DNA of 57,405 bases from Sedimentibacter saalensis (GTDB lineage: Bacteria; Bacillota; Clostridia; Tissierellales; Sedimentibacteraceae): positions 1 to 57,405 of the forward strand of contig NZ_VLKH01000015.1 of the NCBI RefSeq assembly GCF_007830175.1, given 5' to 3'. A program made the translations under genes and the position numbers. The notes below the pieces were generated by a model. That model saw only the letters and a list, made by a program, of their open reading frames with translations. It made no database searches and was not told the origin of the DNA. Below are positions 43,881 through 51,937 of the stretch, piece by piece; position 1 is the stretch's first letter; every line of letters begins with the position of its first letter.

Positions 43881-44903
43881 CTAGAATTGTTTTAAGAATC
43901 TTACATCATTTTCAAACAAAAGTCTTATGTTTGGAATTCCATACTTAACCATTGCAACACGGTCTATTCCCATTCCAAATGCATAACCGGAATATACTTC
44001 AGGGTCTATTCCACAGTTTCTGAGAACATTTGGATGAGTCATTCCGCAGCCTAAAAGCTCCATGCTCCATCCTGTTCCATGGCATGAAGGGCAGCCCTTG
44101 CCCATGCATATTGGGCATGAAACGTCAACTTCGGCACTTGGTTCTGTAAATGGGAAGTTGTGCGGTCTGAAACGTGTCTTCATGTCGCTGCCGAACAATT
44201 CTTTTACGAACTGGTCTATGGAATCCTTAAGATTTGCCATTGTAACTCCCTTGTCAACAACAAGGCATTCCATCTGGTGGAACATTGGTGAATGTGTGTC
44301 ATCCACATCGTCAAAACGGAATGTTCTTCCTGTGGAAACCATTCTGATGGGAAGTTTGCCTTCCTTCATTACTCTTATTTCCATCGGTGAAGTGTGTGTT
44401 CTTAAAATCAAGTCATCTGCTATGTAGAATGTGTCTGACCAGTCTCTTGAAGGATGGTCATATGGTGCATTAAGGTCGTCAAAGTTGTTGGCCACTGTTT
44501 CAATTTCAGGTCCGCTTATAACATCGTATCCCATGCGCATAAACACGCTCTCAAGTTCTTCCTTAACTTTGAGGAGAGGATGTCTTCTGCCTATTTCAGG
44601 GATTCTTCCCGGCATAGTTATATCGAGTGTTTCTGTTTTAAGCTTTGCAGCTGATTCATGATGTGATGCCTTTTCCTTGATTTGTTTAATTTCTTCCTCT
44701 ATTATTGCTCTTACTTCATTTGCCAGTTTTCCCATTTCGGGTCTTTCTTCTTCGGATAAAGAACCCATTGACCTTAATATTACCGTCAACTCTCCTTTTT
44801 TACCCAAGTACTGAACTCTTACTTTTTCAATATCAGCATTATCGTTGCATTGTTTCAACTGTTCCAATGCTTCTGTCTTTAATTTTAAAAGTTGCTCTTT
44901 CAT
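43881..44903 (-). CDS. pheS: Phenylalanine--tRNA ligase alpha subunit
   Basis: 340 aa from the ATG at 44903 (AAAGGAG 5 nt upstream; the ATG five codons earlier overlaps the SD). Coiled-coil N-terminus for tRNA binding (about 1-85), class II motif 2 region MVSTGRTFRFDDVDDTHSPM, FHQMECLVVDKG, and motif 3 GYAFGMGIDRVAMVKYG. Charges tRNA(Phe). Controlled by a T-box (45168-45405), which is unusually far upstream because ~245 bp including family B repeat B2 lies between. Confidence 0.97.
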   Translation of the reverse strand: MKEQLLKLKTEALEQLKQCNDNADIEKVRVQYLGKKGELTVILRSMGSLSEEERPEMGKLANEVRAIIEEEIKQIKEKASHHESAAKLKTETLDITMPGRIPEIGRRHPLLKVKEELESVFMRMGYDVISGPEIETVANNFDDLNAPYDHPSRDWSDTFYIADDLILRTHTSPMEIRVMKEGKLPIRMVSTGRTFRFDDVDDTHSPMFHQMECLVVDKGVTMANLKDSIDQFVKELFGSDMKTRFRPHNFPFTEPSAEVDVSCPICMGKGCPSCHGTGWSMELLGCGMTHPNVLRNCGIDPEVYSGYAFGMGIDRVAMVKYGIPNIRLLFENDVRFLKQF

Positions 44904-45050
44904 GAATTCTCCTTTCATATTCCATTAATCAAATATTGTTCAGAATAAGCATTAACTCATTCTTCTACCCTAATATATTGAGTTGCAAACAACTCAGTTT
45001 CGTTAATCTACCACTGACTTGACAATTTTTTTGATGGTCATCAGCGGTCC

Positions 45051-45167
45051 GCAGTCTCAATCACAAATTTATCGGCTCCCTCCGGTCGCATAAATTTGGA
45101 TTTCGTTGCGTTTGACCTACCTGCCATTCTTGCTTCGCTATCGCTCGCAACAATGGGGTTAGGTCAT
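45051..45167. repeat. Family B repeat, copy B2, between T-box and pheS
   Basis: GCAGTCTCAATCACAAATTT start, stem-loop AAATTTAT/ATAAATTT, GGATTTCGTTGCGTTTGACC, second stem ATTCTTGC..GCAACAAT-like region, and end motif GGGGTTAGGTCAT abutting the T-box terminator T-run. Confidence 0.78.
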
Positions 45168-45405
45168 AAAAAAACTCCACCTCGTAAGAGGCGGAGTCCG
45201 CGATACCACTCTAATTTGCTCTTATAAAGAAAATCTTTATAAAAGCCTCATTTATATAACGGTCTGACCGTGCAGGACTACTTTGTTTCATCCCGCAAGC
45301 TCCAAAGCGAATGTTCAGCATAAATGTTTTAAATCATTTCCAGCCTAGATGATTATTCTCTGTAAAAACTTTATTTTATACCTACGTCTTTTTCATTGCC
45401 TGATA
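45168..45405 (-). promoter_or_regulatory. T-box riboswitch leader of pheST
   Basis: On the minus strand: stem I with a GNTG-type GCTGGAAATG region and specifier TTC (Phe) in GAACATTCGC; the T-box AGAGTGGTATCGCGGA (45197-45212); and a terminator ACTCCGCCTC/GAGGTGGAGT (45174-45197) followed by TTTTTTT. Uncharged tRNA(Phe) would stabilise the antiterminator and switch pheST on. Confidence 0.93.
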
Positions 45406-45466
45406 TTCAATTCTATTTAAAGCTTCTAAGCTTTAATAATCCGATTATATCAAATAAATATTTATT

Positions 45467-46258
45467 TTACAACAGTTTTTTTCTTATTTCATAAATACTG
45501 ATTCCTGCTGCTATTGAAGCATTCAAGGATTCTGCTCTTCCTGACATTTTAATTGTAATATTCATATGGGAAGCCTCTATTATTTCCCGGGAAACTCCCT
45601 GTCCTTCATTTCCAATGACAACACAGATTTTATCAGATTTTTCAATGTCATCAAATGTAAAATCAGACTCCACTACTGTTGAATAAATTTTAAACCCCTG
45701 CTCATATAATCCTCTTATTATTTCTTCATCATCACCATGAATGAAATTTCCTCTGAATATGGCACCTGCAGAAGCTCTCACAACCTTTGGATTGTACTGG
45801 TCCACACAGCCCTTGTTCATTATAACAGCGGCAGGGCCGAATGCATCAGCAGTCCTTATGATTGTTCCCAAATTCCCCGGGTCCTGAATGCGGTCACACA
45901 TAACAGCAAAATTAAAGTTCTTAAGCAATTTTATATCATCTATGTCATTCTTTTTTATTACTGCTAGAACTCCCTGAGCATTAATGGTATCTGAGACAGC
46001 ATCAAACACAATGTCTGTGCATGCAATCACATCAGCATTAACTTTTTTAAGTTCATTTTCCATAGTCTTTGCTTCATTTTTATCCAAAGCACTTTCACTG
46101 AATAAAACAAATTTTATATTTGCTTTTTCAGTTATTGCTTCTCCCACAAACTTAATTCCTTCCACCACATATGAATTTTCCTGGTCACGGAATTTTTTTG
46201 AGCTTAATGAACGCACATACTTAATTTTTAAGTTATCCTTGCTTGTTATTAAATCCAT
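45467..46258 (-). CDS. SpoU/TrmH-family RNA 2'-O-methyltransferase
   Basis: 263 aa. N-terminal substrate-binding L30e-like domain (about 1-95) and C-terminal SPOUT knot (about 105-263) with motifs NFAVMCDRIQDPGNLGTIIR, CVVIGNEGQGVSREI and SLNASIAAGISIYEIR. Methylates ribose 2'-OH in rRNA or tRNA using SAM; target not predictable. Upstream of pheST and 2 bp after ktrA, an arrangement common in Clostridia. Confidence 0.92.
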   Translation of the reverse strand: MDLITSKDNLKIKYVRSLSSKKFRDQENSYVVEGIKFVGEAITEKANIKFVLFSESALDKNEAKTMENELKKVNADVIACTDIVFDAVSDTINAQGVLAVIKKNDIDDIKLLKNFNFAVMCDRIQDPGNLGTIIRTADAFGPAAVIMNKGCVDQYNPKVVRASAGAIFRGNFIHGDDEEIIRGLYEQGFKIYSTVVESDFTFDDIEKSDKICVVIGNEGQGVSREIIEASHMNITIKMSGRAESLNASIAAGISIYEIRKKLL

Positions 46259-46260
46259 GT

Positions 46261-46902
46261 TTACCTTTTTTCACTTATTTTTTTCAGGTTGTCGTTATTT
46301 CCAAGTATTACTACAATGTCATCTTTTTTTATTACCGCATCTGATGAAGGAACAATGTTTATACGTTCACCAGTCTTGATGGCAATAATTGTCATGTCTG
46401 AAAGATTCAGTTCCTTCAATGATTTTTGTTCCCATTCTTCAAGAGCTACAGTTTCAATAATGCTGTAATCCTGAGAAAACTCTATTACATCCAGTATGTT
46501 TGGAGTCACAAGACCAAAAGCAACACGCATGCCCATGTCCCTTTCAGGATAAATAACCTTGTCTGCTCCTATTTTCATTAAAAGCTTTCCGTGAATTTCG
46601 CTCATGGCTTTGGCTATAACTGTGGGAACCCCTGCTTCTTTTGCTATGAGTGTAGCCATTATGGAAGCTTCCAAATCAGAACCTATTGCTATTACTGCAA
46701 CATCAAAGTTTCTGATTCCCATGGTCCTGAATGAAGGTTCATCCAATGCATCCATTTGAACTGCATGAGCCACATATTCAGAAATATCCTTTATTATGTC
46801 AGGGTTCTGATCAACAACCATTACGTCATGTCCAAGTTTAGAAAGTGTCTTTGCAACGGAAGATCCGAATCTTCCGCATCCTACTACTATTATCTGTTTC
46901 AT
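46261..46902 (-). CDS. ktrA: K+ uptake regulatory subunit KtrA (TrkA family)
   Basis: 213 aa. RCK-N Rossmann domain with IIVVGCGRFGSSVAKTLSKL and the acidic end of strand 2 (VVDQNP), then RCK-C (about 135-213) with VPSSDAVIKKDDIVVILGNN. Octameric ring that gates KtrB on ATP/ADP and c-di-AMP binding. 10 bp downstream of ktrB. Confidence 0.94.
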   Translation of the reverse strand: MKQIIVVGCGRFGSSVAKTLSKLGHDVMVVDQNPDIIKDISEYVAHAVQMDALDEPSFRTMGIRNFDVAVIAIGSDLEASIMATLIAKEAGVPTVIAKAMSEIHGKLLMKIGADKVIYPERDMGMRVAFGLVTPNILDVIEFSQDYSIIETVALEEWEQKSLKELNLSDMTIIAIKTGERINIVPSSDAVIKKDDIVVILGNNDNLKKISEKR

Positions 46903-46912
46903 GTTATTCTCC

Positions 46913-48268
46913 TTAACCGATTATTACTTTTCCTTCAGGATAAGTATAATTACCTATATTCTTATTTTGTTTTAAAAACGCATATGCAACTGTCATTGGC
47001 CCAACTCTTCCAATAAGCATAACCAATGAAAGTATAAGCTTCCCGGCATCGCTTAAATATGGAGTTAATCCTTTAGAAAGACCAACTGTTGCAAAGGCTG
47101 ATACAGTTTCAAACAACATATCCAGAAAATCATAACCTGTGGCTTCTTCTGTAATGGCAAGAACAAATGATACAACTATTACAAGCAGCAATGAAATCAT
47201 TAAAATGGCAGCAGCCCTTATGGTTGTATCAGGAGTTATTCTTCTCTCAAAAACCTCAAAATCTCTCTTACCCTTTACAAGATTATAAAAAGATACAATC
47301 AGCACTCCGAAAGTTGTTGTTTTAATACCACCTGCTGTAGACGCCGGCGAACCTCCGATGAACATTAAAAATATAGTAAAAACCGCAGTTGACATTCTGA
47401 TTTTTTCTGTTGGAATAGAATTAAAACCAGCAGTCCTGGGATTTACGGCCTGAAATATTGCAGCCTGAATTTTACCAGATAAACTTAAGTTGCCCATTGT
47501 TTCGGGATTGTTGTGTTCAAGCGCGAACATCATTATTGTTCCGCCTATTAAAAGTGTTGCCGTAATAACAATAACAAGCTTTGAATGAAGTGTCAGCATG
47601 TGAAATTTTTTTGTTTCATATACATCCCAGAATACGTAGTATCCTATACCACCAATCACAATAAGCCCGCAGACTGCAAGAGTTATAACCGGATTGTCTA
47701 CATAGTTGATCATGCTGTTACCTATAAGGTCAAAGCCTGCGTTACAAAAGGATGAAACTGCATGAAACACAGAAAATCCAATGCCCTTTTGAATTCCATA
47801 ATCTCTTATAAACACAAAGGAAAACAATATTGCTCCAATAAGTTCAATTGCAAATGTGAATATGAGAATATTCTTTGTCAGTCTTACAACACCCTGAAGT
47901 TCATCCACATTTCGTTCTTCCATAATAAATACCCTTGTTTTTAAGGACATTCTCTTTCCAATGAAGAACGAAATCAAAGCTGTCATTGTCATTACTCCAA
48001 GCCCGCCTACCTGTATGAGCATCACAATAATTGTTTTGCCAAAGACAGTCCAGTGGGAAGCTGTATTAACTACAACAAGCCCTGTTACGCAAACTGCTGA
48101 TGTAGCCGTAAAAAGAGCATTGACAAAGCCTACACTTCTGCCGTTTTGTGAAGCAACAGGCAACGTAAGGAGAATCGCTCCTATTAAAATGATTGTTGTA
48201 AACCCAAGAAAGAAAACCATGTAAGGGTTTCTTTTAACGCCGCATACAACATTATATATTTTTTTCAT
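46913..48268 (-). CDS. ktrB: K+ uptake membrane subunit KtrB
   Basis: 451 aa, four M1-P-M2 repeats. Selectivity-filter Gly regions are visible (TAVCVTGLVV, SSFCNAGFDL, VNPRTAGFNS, FATVGLSKGL), and GGSPASTAGGIKTTTFG follows the third repeat. Na+-dependent potassium channel-transporter of the cytoplasmic membrane. Promoter at 48335-48362 carries a perfect palindrome; no ydaO c-di-AMP riboswitch is seen. Confidence 0.95.
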   Translation of the reverse strand: MKKIYNVVCGVKRNPYMVFFLGFTTIILIGAILLTLPVASQNGRSVGFVNALFTATSAVCVTGLVVVNTASHWTVFGKTIIVMLIQVGGLGVMTMTALISFFIGKRMSLKTRVFIMEERNVDELQGVVRLTKNILIFTFAIELIGAILFSFVFIRDYGIQKGIGFSVFHAVSSFCNAGFDLIGNSMINYVDNPVITLAVCGLIVIGGIGYYVFWDVYETKKFHMLTLHSKLVIVITATLLIGGTIMMFALEHNNPETMGNLSLSGKIQAAIFQAVNPRTAGFNSIPTEKIRMSTAVFTIFLMFIGGSPASTAGGIKTTTFGVLIVSFYNLVKGKRDFEVFERRITPDTTIRAAAILMISLLLVIVVSFVLAITEEATGYDFLDMLFETVSAFATVGLSKGLTPYLSDAGKLILSLVMLIGRVGPMTVAYAFLKQNKNIGNYTYPEGKVIIG

Positions 48269-48334
48269 TTGATTTTACCTCATATATCATAAAATGCACA
48301 AACTAATATGATTTATGCATTACTATGTCATTAG

Positions 48335-48362
48335 ATTATAACACTTTTGTGTTATTTTTCAA
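48335..48362 (-). promoter_or_regulatory. ktrB promoter filled by an 18-bp palindrome
   Basis: Minus strand TTGAAA (48357-48362), 16-nt spacer, TATAAT (48335-48340). ATAACAC-TTTT-GTGTTAT (48338-48355) occupies the spacer and half of the -10, as a repressor operator would. Confidence 0.65.
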
Positions 48363-48464
48363 CATAAATTTATTGCCGACAAATTGTTTCAACACCAGAA
48401 TTCACGATGCATAACTTGGGATTATAAATTTATTGTTTATTGCTAATATTAACTAACAAAACCT
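48363..48464. other. Spacer upstream of the ktr promoter
   Basis: A/T-rich, no ORF or structure recognised. Confidence 0.4.
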
Positions 48465-48490
48465 CGGGAGGACACGAGGTCCTCCCCTAC
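48465..48490 (-). repeat. Family C REP-like hairpin
   Basis: Minus strand GTAGGGGAGGACC, loop, GTCCTCCCG. Confidence 0.78.
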
Positions 48491-48536
48491 GCATCGACAA
48501 TATTGGCAACTGCAATGAACCTGAAACCACGGTTTG

Positions 48537-48595
48537 TAGGGGTTAGGGCATAGCGCAGTTTCGTTTACTAATTTTAATTCACTGCAAAACCGATA
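48537..48595. repeat. Partial family B repeat, copy B4
   Basis: Begins GGGGTTAGGGCATAGCGCAG like B3, then degenerates after TTTCG. Confidence 0.6.
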
Positions 48596-48606
48596 TTAAC
48601 CATTAT

Positions 48607-48673
48607 GTAGGGGAGGACCTTGTGTCCGCCCGTCTTGCTGTTATCTTGCGGGAGGACAGTAGTCCTCCCCTAC
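48607..48673. repeat. Family C inverted pair (REP doublet)
   Basis: Two REP-like units facing each other: GTAGGGGAGGACCTTGTGTC..CGCCCG (48607-48632) on plus and the same unit on minus (48649-48673), 16 nt apart. Confidence 0.78.
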
Positions 48674-48689
48674 AAAACTGTAATTCTCA

Positions 48690-48819
48690 GGGTTAGGGCA
48701 TAGCGCAGTCTCAATCACCAATTTATCTGCTCCCTACGGTCGCATAAATTGGGATTTCGTTGCGTTTGACCTGCCGCTGTTTTTCTCTCACTACGGTCGG
48801 AAAAACAGGGTTAGGGCAT
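48690..48819. repeat. Family B repeat, copy B3, behind the rplT terminator
   Basis: GGGTTAGGGCATAGCGCAGT start, AATTTAT/ATAAATT stem, CGTTGCGTTTGACCTGCCGC, perfect TGTTTTTC..GAAAAACA stem, GGGTTAGGGCAT end, immediately followed by the terminator A-run. Confidence 0.78.
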
Positions 48820-48846
48820 AAAAAAAGACTGCATTTTTCACAGTCT
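48820..48846 (-). terminator. Terminator of infC-rpmI-rplT
   Basis: Minus strand AGACTG/CAGTCT stem (48841-48846 with 48826-48831), loop of 9, then TTTTTTT. Confidence 0.82.
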
Positions 48847-48857
48847 CATTTCGGCTA

Positions 48858-49208
48858 TTAATTTGCTTTAACTTGTTGTACAAGGCTTGTGAATCCGGCT
48901 GGATCATAAACTGCCATTTCAGACAACATTTTTCTGTTGATTTCTATGTTGTTAGTTTTCAAAAGATTTATGAATTTGCTGTATGACAAACCGTTTTGTC
49001 TAGCTGCAGCGTTGATTCTTGCAATCCAAAGCTGTCTGAATTCTCTCTTTCTTAACTTTCTTCCTACATATGCATATGACAGTGATTTCATTACTGCCTG
49101 ATTAGCTGTTTTATATAATTTACTCTTTGCTCCGTAGTATCCTTTAGCAAGTTTCAATACTTTTCTATGGTTTTTCTTAGCATTTACAGCTCTTTTAATT
49201 CTTGCCAT
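48858..49208 (-). CDS. rplT: 50S ribosomal protein L20
   Basis: 116 aa, canonical: [20 protein letters not shown] at the N-terminus and [20 protein letters not shown] in the core. Binds 23S rRNA early in assembly and in Firmicutes represses its own operon through the leader. Last gene of infC-rpmI-rplT. Confidence 0.98.
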   Translation of the reverse strand: MARIKRAVNAKKNHRKVLKLAKGYYGAKSKLYKTANQAVMKSLSYAYVGRKLRKREFRQLWIARINAAARQNGLSYSKFINLLKTNNIEINRKMLSEMAVYDPAGFTSLVQQVKAN

Positions 49209-49235
49209 TTTGTTTTCCTCCTGTGTCCAATCTTA

Positions 49236-49430
49236 TTAATATGGTAGTATTTTACTGATTCTGTCCATGTCTGCACTTGATAACAATGTGCTTTTTCTTA
49301 AGTTTCTTATAGATTTAGAAGCTTTTTTTCCTGTAAAGTGATTTTTTCCAGCTCTAGACCTCTTAATTTGTCCACTTCCAGTTTTAGAAAATCTTTTTGC
49401 CGCTGATCTGTTAGTTTTTACTTTTGGCAT
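49236..49430 (-). CDS. rpmI: 50S ribosomal protein L35
   Basis: 64 aa, canonical: MPKVKTNRSAAKRFSKTGSG, GKNHFTGKKASKS and the C-terminal MDRISKILPY. AGGAGGA SD before ATG. Confidence 0.98.
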   Translation of the reverse strand: MPKVKTNRSAAKRFSKTGSGQIKRSRAGKNHFTGKKASKSIRNLRKSTLLSSADMDRISKILPY

Positions 49431-49448
49431 AACAGTTCCTCCTTAATG

Positions 49449-49958
49449 TTATTTTTTTGGTGCTAAAAACATTGTCATGTTTTTGCCCTCAACTATTGGT
49501 AATTTGTCTATAGTAGAATATTCAGATGTCATCTCAGCAAACTGCATCAACACAACTCTTCCTGCATCCATGTGTCCGAGCTCTCTTCCTCTGAAACGCA
49601 CAACTACTTTTACCCTGTCGCCGTCTTCAAGGAATTTCGACGCATTCTTTGCCTTAACAGCAAGGTCATGTTCCTCAATATTCGGAGTCATTCTGATTTC
49701 TTTTATATTGATTACTTTTTGCTTCTTCTTAGATTCTTTCTCTTTTTTAGCCTGAGCGTACTTGTATTTTCCGTAGTTCATGATTCTGCAAACCGGAGGT
49801 TCTGCAGTTGGTGATACATTCACCAGATCCAGTTTCTTGGTTTCTGCAATCTTCAATGCCTCTTTTGTACTGATTACGCCCAGCTGGCTTCCATCAGAGT
49901 CAATGACTCTTACTTCCTTTTCACGAATTTGTTCGTTAATTTGAAGTTCTTTTATAAT
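49449..49958 (-). CDS. infC: Translation initiation factor IF-3, ATT start
   Basis: 169 aa when started at ATT (49958), five nt after a perfect AGGAGG; no in-frame ATG or GTG fits. The N-terminal sequence then reads (M)IKELQINEQIREKEVRVID, the expected IF-3 N-domain start; beginning at the TTG at 49856 would lose 34 residues of that domain. The C-domain has MNYGKYKYAQAKKEKE and GRELGHMDAGR. IF-3 checks the initiation codon, and infC genes classically use ATT so that IF-3 represses its own synthesis. Confidence 0.93.
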   Translation of the reverse strand: MIKELQINEQIREKEVRVIDSDGSQLGVISTKEALKIAETKKLDLVNVSPTAEPPVCRIMNYGKYKYAQAKKEKESKKKQKVINIKEIRMTPNIEEHDLAVKAKNASKFLEDGDRVKVVVRFRGRELGHMDAGRVVLMQFAEMTSEYSTIDKLPIVEGKNMTMFLAPKK

Positions 49959-50011
49959 TTACACCTCCTAAGTATAAACTGAAACTTATTTCCTGCTTTA
50001 TTATTTATAAA

Positions 50012-50140
50012 ATAAAAAAGACAGCCCAATCACCGCTATCTTAAACAACACAAAACTAGTGTATGTATTTATTAACCATACTGGCAGTAATAATAACGCC
50101 GTAAGGTGAGAAGCGGTCACTTCTTCTTGATTCCTTAATT
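50012..50140 (-). promoter_or_regulatory. L20/IF-3 operon leader with attenuator
   Basis: Minus strand contains AGAAGTGACCGCTTCTCACC (a hairpin typical of the L20 leader) near the 5' end and a terminator AAGATAGC/GGCTGTCTT + TTTTTT (50012-50042) before infC. Fits L20-controlled attenuation. Family recognised by eye only. Confidence 0.72.
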
Positions 50141-50169
50141 AGTATATACAACATTACAATAATTGTCAA
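50141..50169 (-). promoter_or_regulatory. Promoter of infC-rpmI-rplT
   Basis: Minus strand TTGACA (50164-50169), 17-nt spacer, TATACT (50141-50146). Confidence 0.82.
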
Positions 50170-50258
50170 CAATTATTTATTATAAAATGTTATAAGTTTT
50201 TTGGTTATGGAAATGATAATTTCATCATCATTATAACATAACATCATGAGGAGGTAAA

Positions 50259-51824
50259 ATGAAAAAAAATAAATATTTATTTTTAACAATTTCTTTTGTT
50301 GTATATAATATTATTATTTTAATAGTATCAGATAAATATTCCATACCATTAATATTTTTTCTGCCCATGCTTTTATATGCTGCTTTTATGATAAAATCCA
50401 TGAAAAGATCAGGCAAAAAAAACGACAACAGCTCAAACATGTTCCCTGAAGAGTCAAATGAAACTGTGTCTTCAACAACTTATTTTGAAAAAAAGAAAAC
50501 CGAAGAGCCAAAAATACAAATTGGATTTGATGATGTTGCAGGTCTTGAGGAAATCAAGGATGATTTAATGGATGTCATTGATTTTTTAAACAATGAAGAC
50601 AAATACAAATCCATGGATGCAAAAGTTCCAAGAGGAATACTCTTGTACGGTCCTCCGGGAACAGGTAAGACTTTAATTGCTAAGGCCATTGCAGGAGAAG
50701 CAAAAGCAACATTCATATATTCAAGCGGTTCTGAATTCGTTGAAAAATATGTTGGTGTTGGAGCAAAAAGAGTAAGGATGATATTTGAAAGAGCAAGAAA
50801 AGAAGCTCCCAGCATCATATTCATAGATGAAATTGACGCTCTTGGTGCCAAAAGGAACTCCGAAAGCAACAACGAAAAAGACCAGACATTAAACCAGCTG
50901 TTAATAGAACTTGATGGTTTCAACAACACGAGCAATGTTATTGTTGTTGCTGCAACCAACCGCATGGATTTGCTTGACGAAGCACTGCTGAGGCCGGGAC
51001 GTTTTGACCGCAAAATTTATGTGGGTAACCCCAATTACTATTCAAGGCTGAAAATCCTGGAAGTGCACACAAAGAACAAACCTCTTGACAAAAAAGTACT
51101 TCTTAAGGACATTGCCACAAAGACTCATGGTTTTTCAGGCGCACAGCTTGCAAATATTGCAAACGAAGCCGCTCTTAAAGCAATAAAAGACAAAAGCAAA
51201 AAAATAAACAGTGAAAACTTTGAATTTGCAATTGAAAAAGTTGCTGCCGGACTTGAAATCAGGCATTCAACTGTTTCAGAAAAAGAAAAAAGGATAGTTG
51301 CCTACCATGAAGCAGGTCATGCAGTTGCAGCTAAAATTCTAAACATCGACAAGGTACAGAAAATATCCATAATACCAAGAGACAAGGCTTTGGGGTATGT
51401 TTTGAAGTTCCCCACAGAAGACAAATACTTATATACTAAAAAGGAACTGTGCGATAAGGTTGCAGTACTTTTAGCCGGAAGAGCTTCCGAAGAAGTGTTC
51501 TTAGGTGAAGTATCTACGGGAGCTTCCAATGACATAAAAGAATCCACAAACATTGTGTATGAAATAATCTGCAGCTACGGCATGGGTAAAAACACACAGA
51601 ACACATGTATTGATGAAAGAGTCTTCAAATATTATCTTGACAGCATAAAAGATGAAGTTGCAGACATGATAAAGGAAACATATGAACGGGCGCTACACAC
51701 CATAAGAGAAAACAAGCAGGTTGTTGAAAAGGTGGCAGAATACCTCATTAAAAATGAAATAATGAATGCAGACCAGCTTGACGAACTCATGGAAGACACA
51801 AAGAAGAAAAAAGCGCTGGTTTGA
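50259..51824 (+). CDS. FtsH-type AAA+ zinc metalloprotease without extracytoplasmic domain
   Basis: 521 aa, about 80-120 shorter than standard FtsH. Two membrane segments (about 6-24 and 28-46) are separated by only a few residues, so the usual outer domain is missing. AAA module: Walker A GPPGTGKT, pore motif FVEKYVGVGA-type, Walker B IIFIDEIDALG, SRH TNRMDLLDEALLRPGRFDR. Protease: HEAGH zinc motif and ASNDIKEST with the third ligand. Degrades membrane and soluble proteins. SD GAGGAGG. Monocistronic; a second, full-length ftsH is probably elsewhere. Confidence 0.92.
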   Translation: MKKNKYLFLTISFVVYNIIILIVSDKYSIPLIFFLPMLLYAAFMIKSMKRSGKKNDNSSNMFPEESNETVSSTTYFEKKKTEEPKIQIGFDDVAGLEEIKDDLMDVIDFLNNEDKYKSMDAKVPRGILLYGPPGTGKTLIAKAIAGEAKATFIYSSGSEFVEKYVGVGAKRVRMIFERARKEAPSIIFIDEIDALGAKRNSESNNEKDQTLNQLLIELDGFNNTSNVIVVAATNRMDLLDEALLRPGRFDRKIYVGNPNYYSRLKILEVHTKNKPLDKKVLLKDIATKTHGFSGAQLANIANEAALKAIKDKSKKINSENFEFAIEKVAAGLEIRHSTVSEKEKRIVAYHEAGHAVAAKILNIDKVQKISIIPRDKALGYVLKFPTEDKYLYTKKELCDKVAVLLAGRASEEVFLGEVSTGASNDIKESTNIVYEIICSYGMGKNTQNTCIDERVFKYYLDSIKDEVADMIKETYERALHTIRENKQVVEKVAEYLIKNEIMNADQLDELMEDTKKKKALV

Positions 51825-51834
51825 AGAATAAAAT

Positions 51835-51915
51835 GTAGGGGAGGACCTCGTGTCCTCCCGCAAATAATAAAATTATTGAATTAATAAAACGGGCGGATAC
51901 AAGATCCGCCCCTAC
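51835..51915. repeat. Family C composite (inverted REP pair) between convergent genes
   Basis: GTAGGGGAGGAC..GTCCTCCCG (51835-51860), linker containing AAAATTATTGAATTAAT, then CGGGCGGATAC..ATCCGCCCCTAC (51890-51915). Outer ends GTAGGGG/CCCCTAC are inverted repeats. Nearly identical in layout to 56012-56091. Confidence 0.85.
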
Positions 51916-51937
51916 TATTTGTGGTAAATACATATGC

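Noticed and set aside
50480..51013. 177-codon ORF antisense to the FtsH-type gene
   Set aside because: Opposite the AAA module; start lacks an SD; no recognisable domain.
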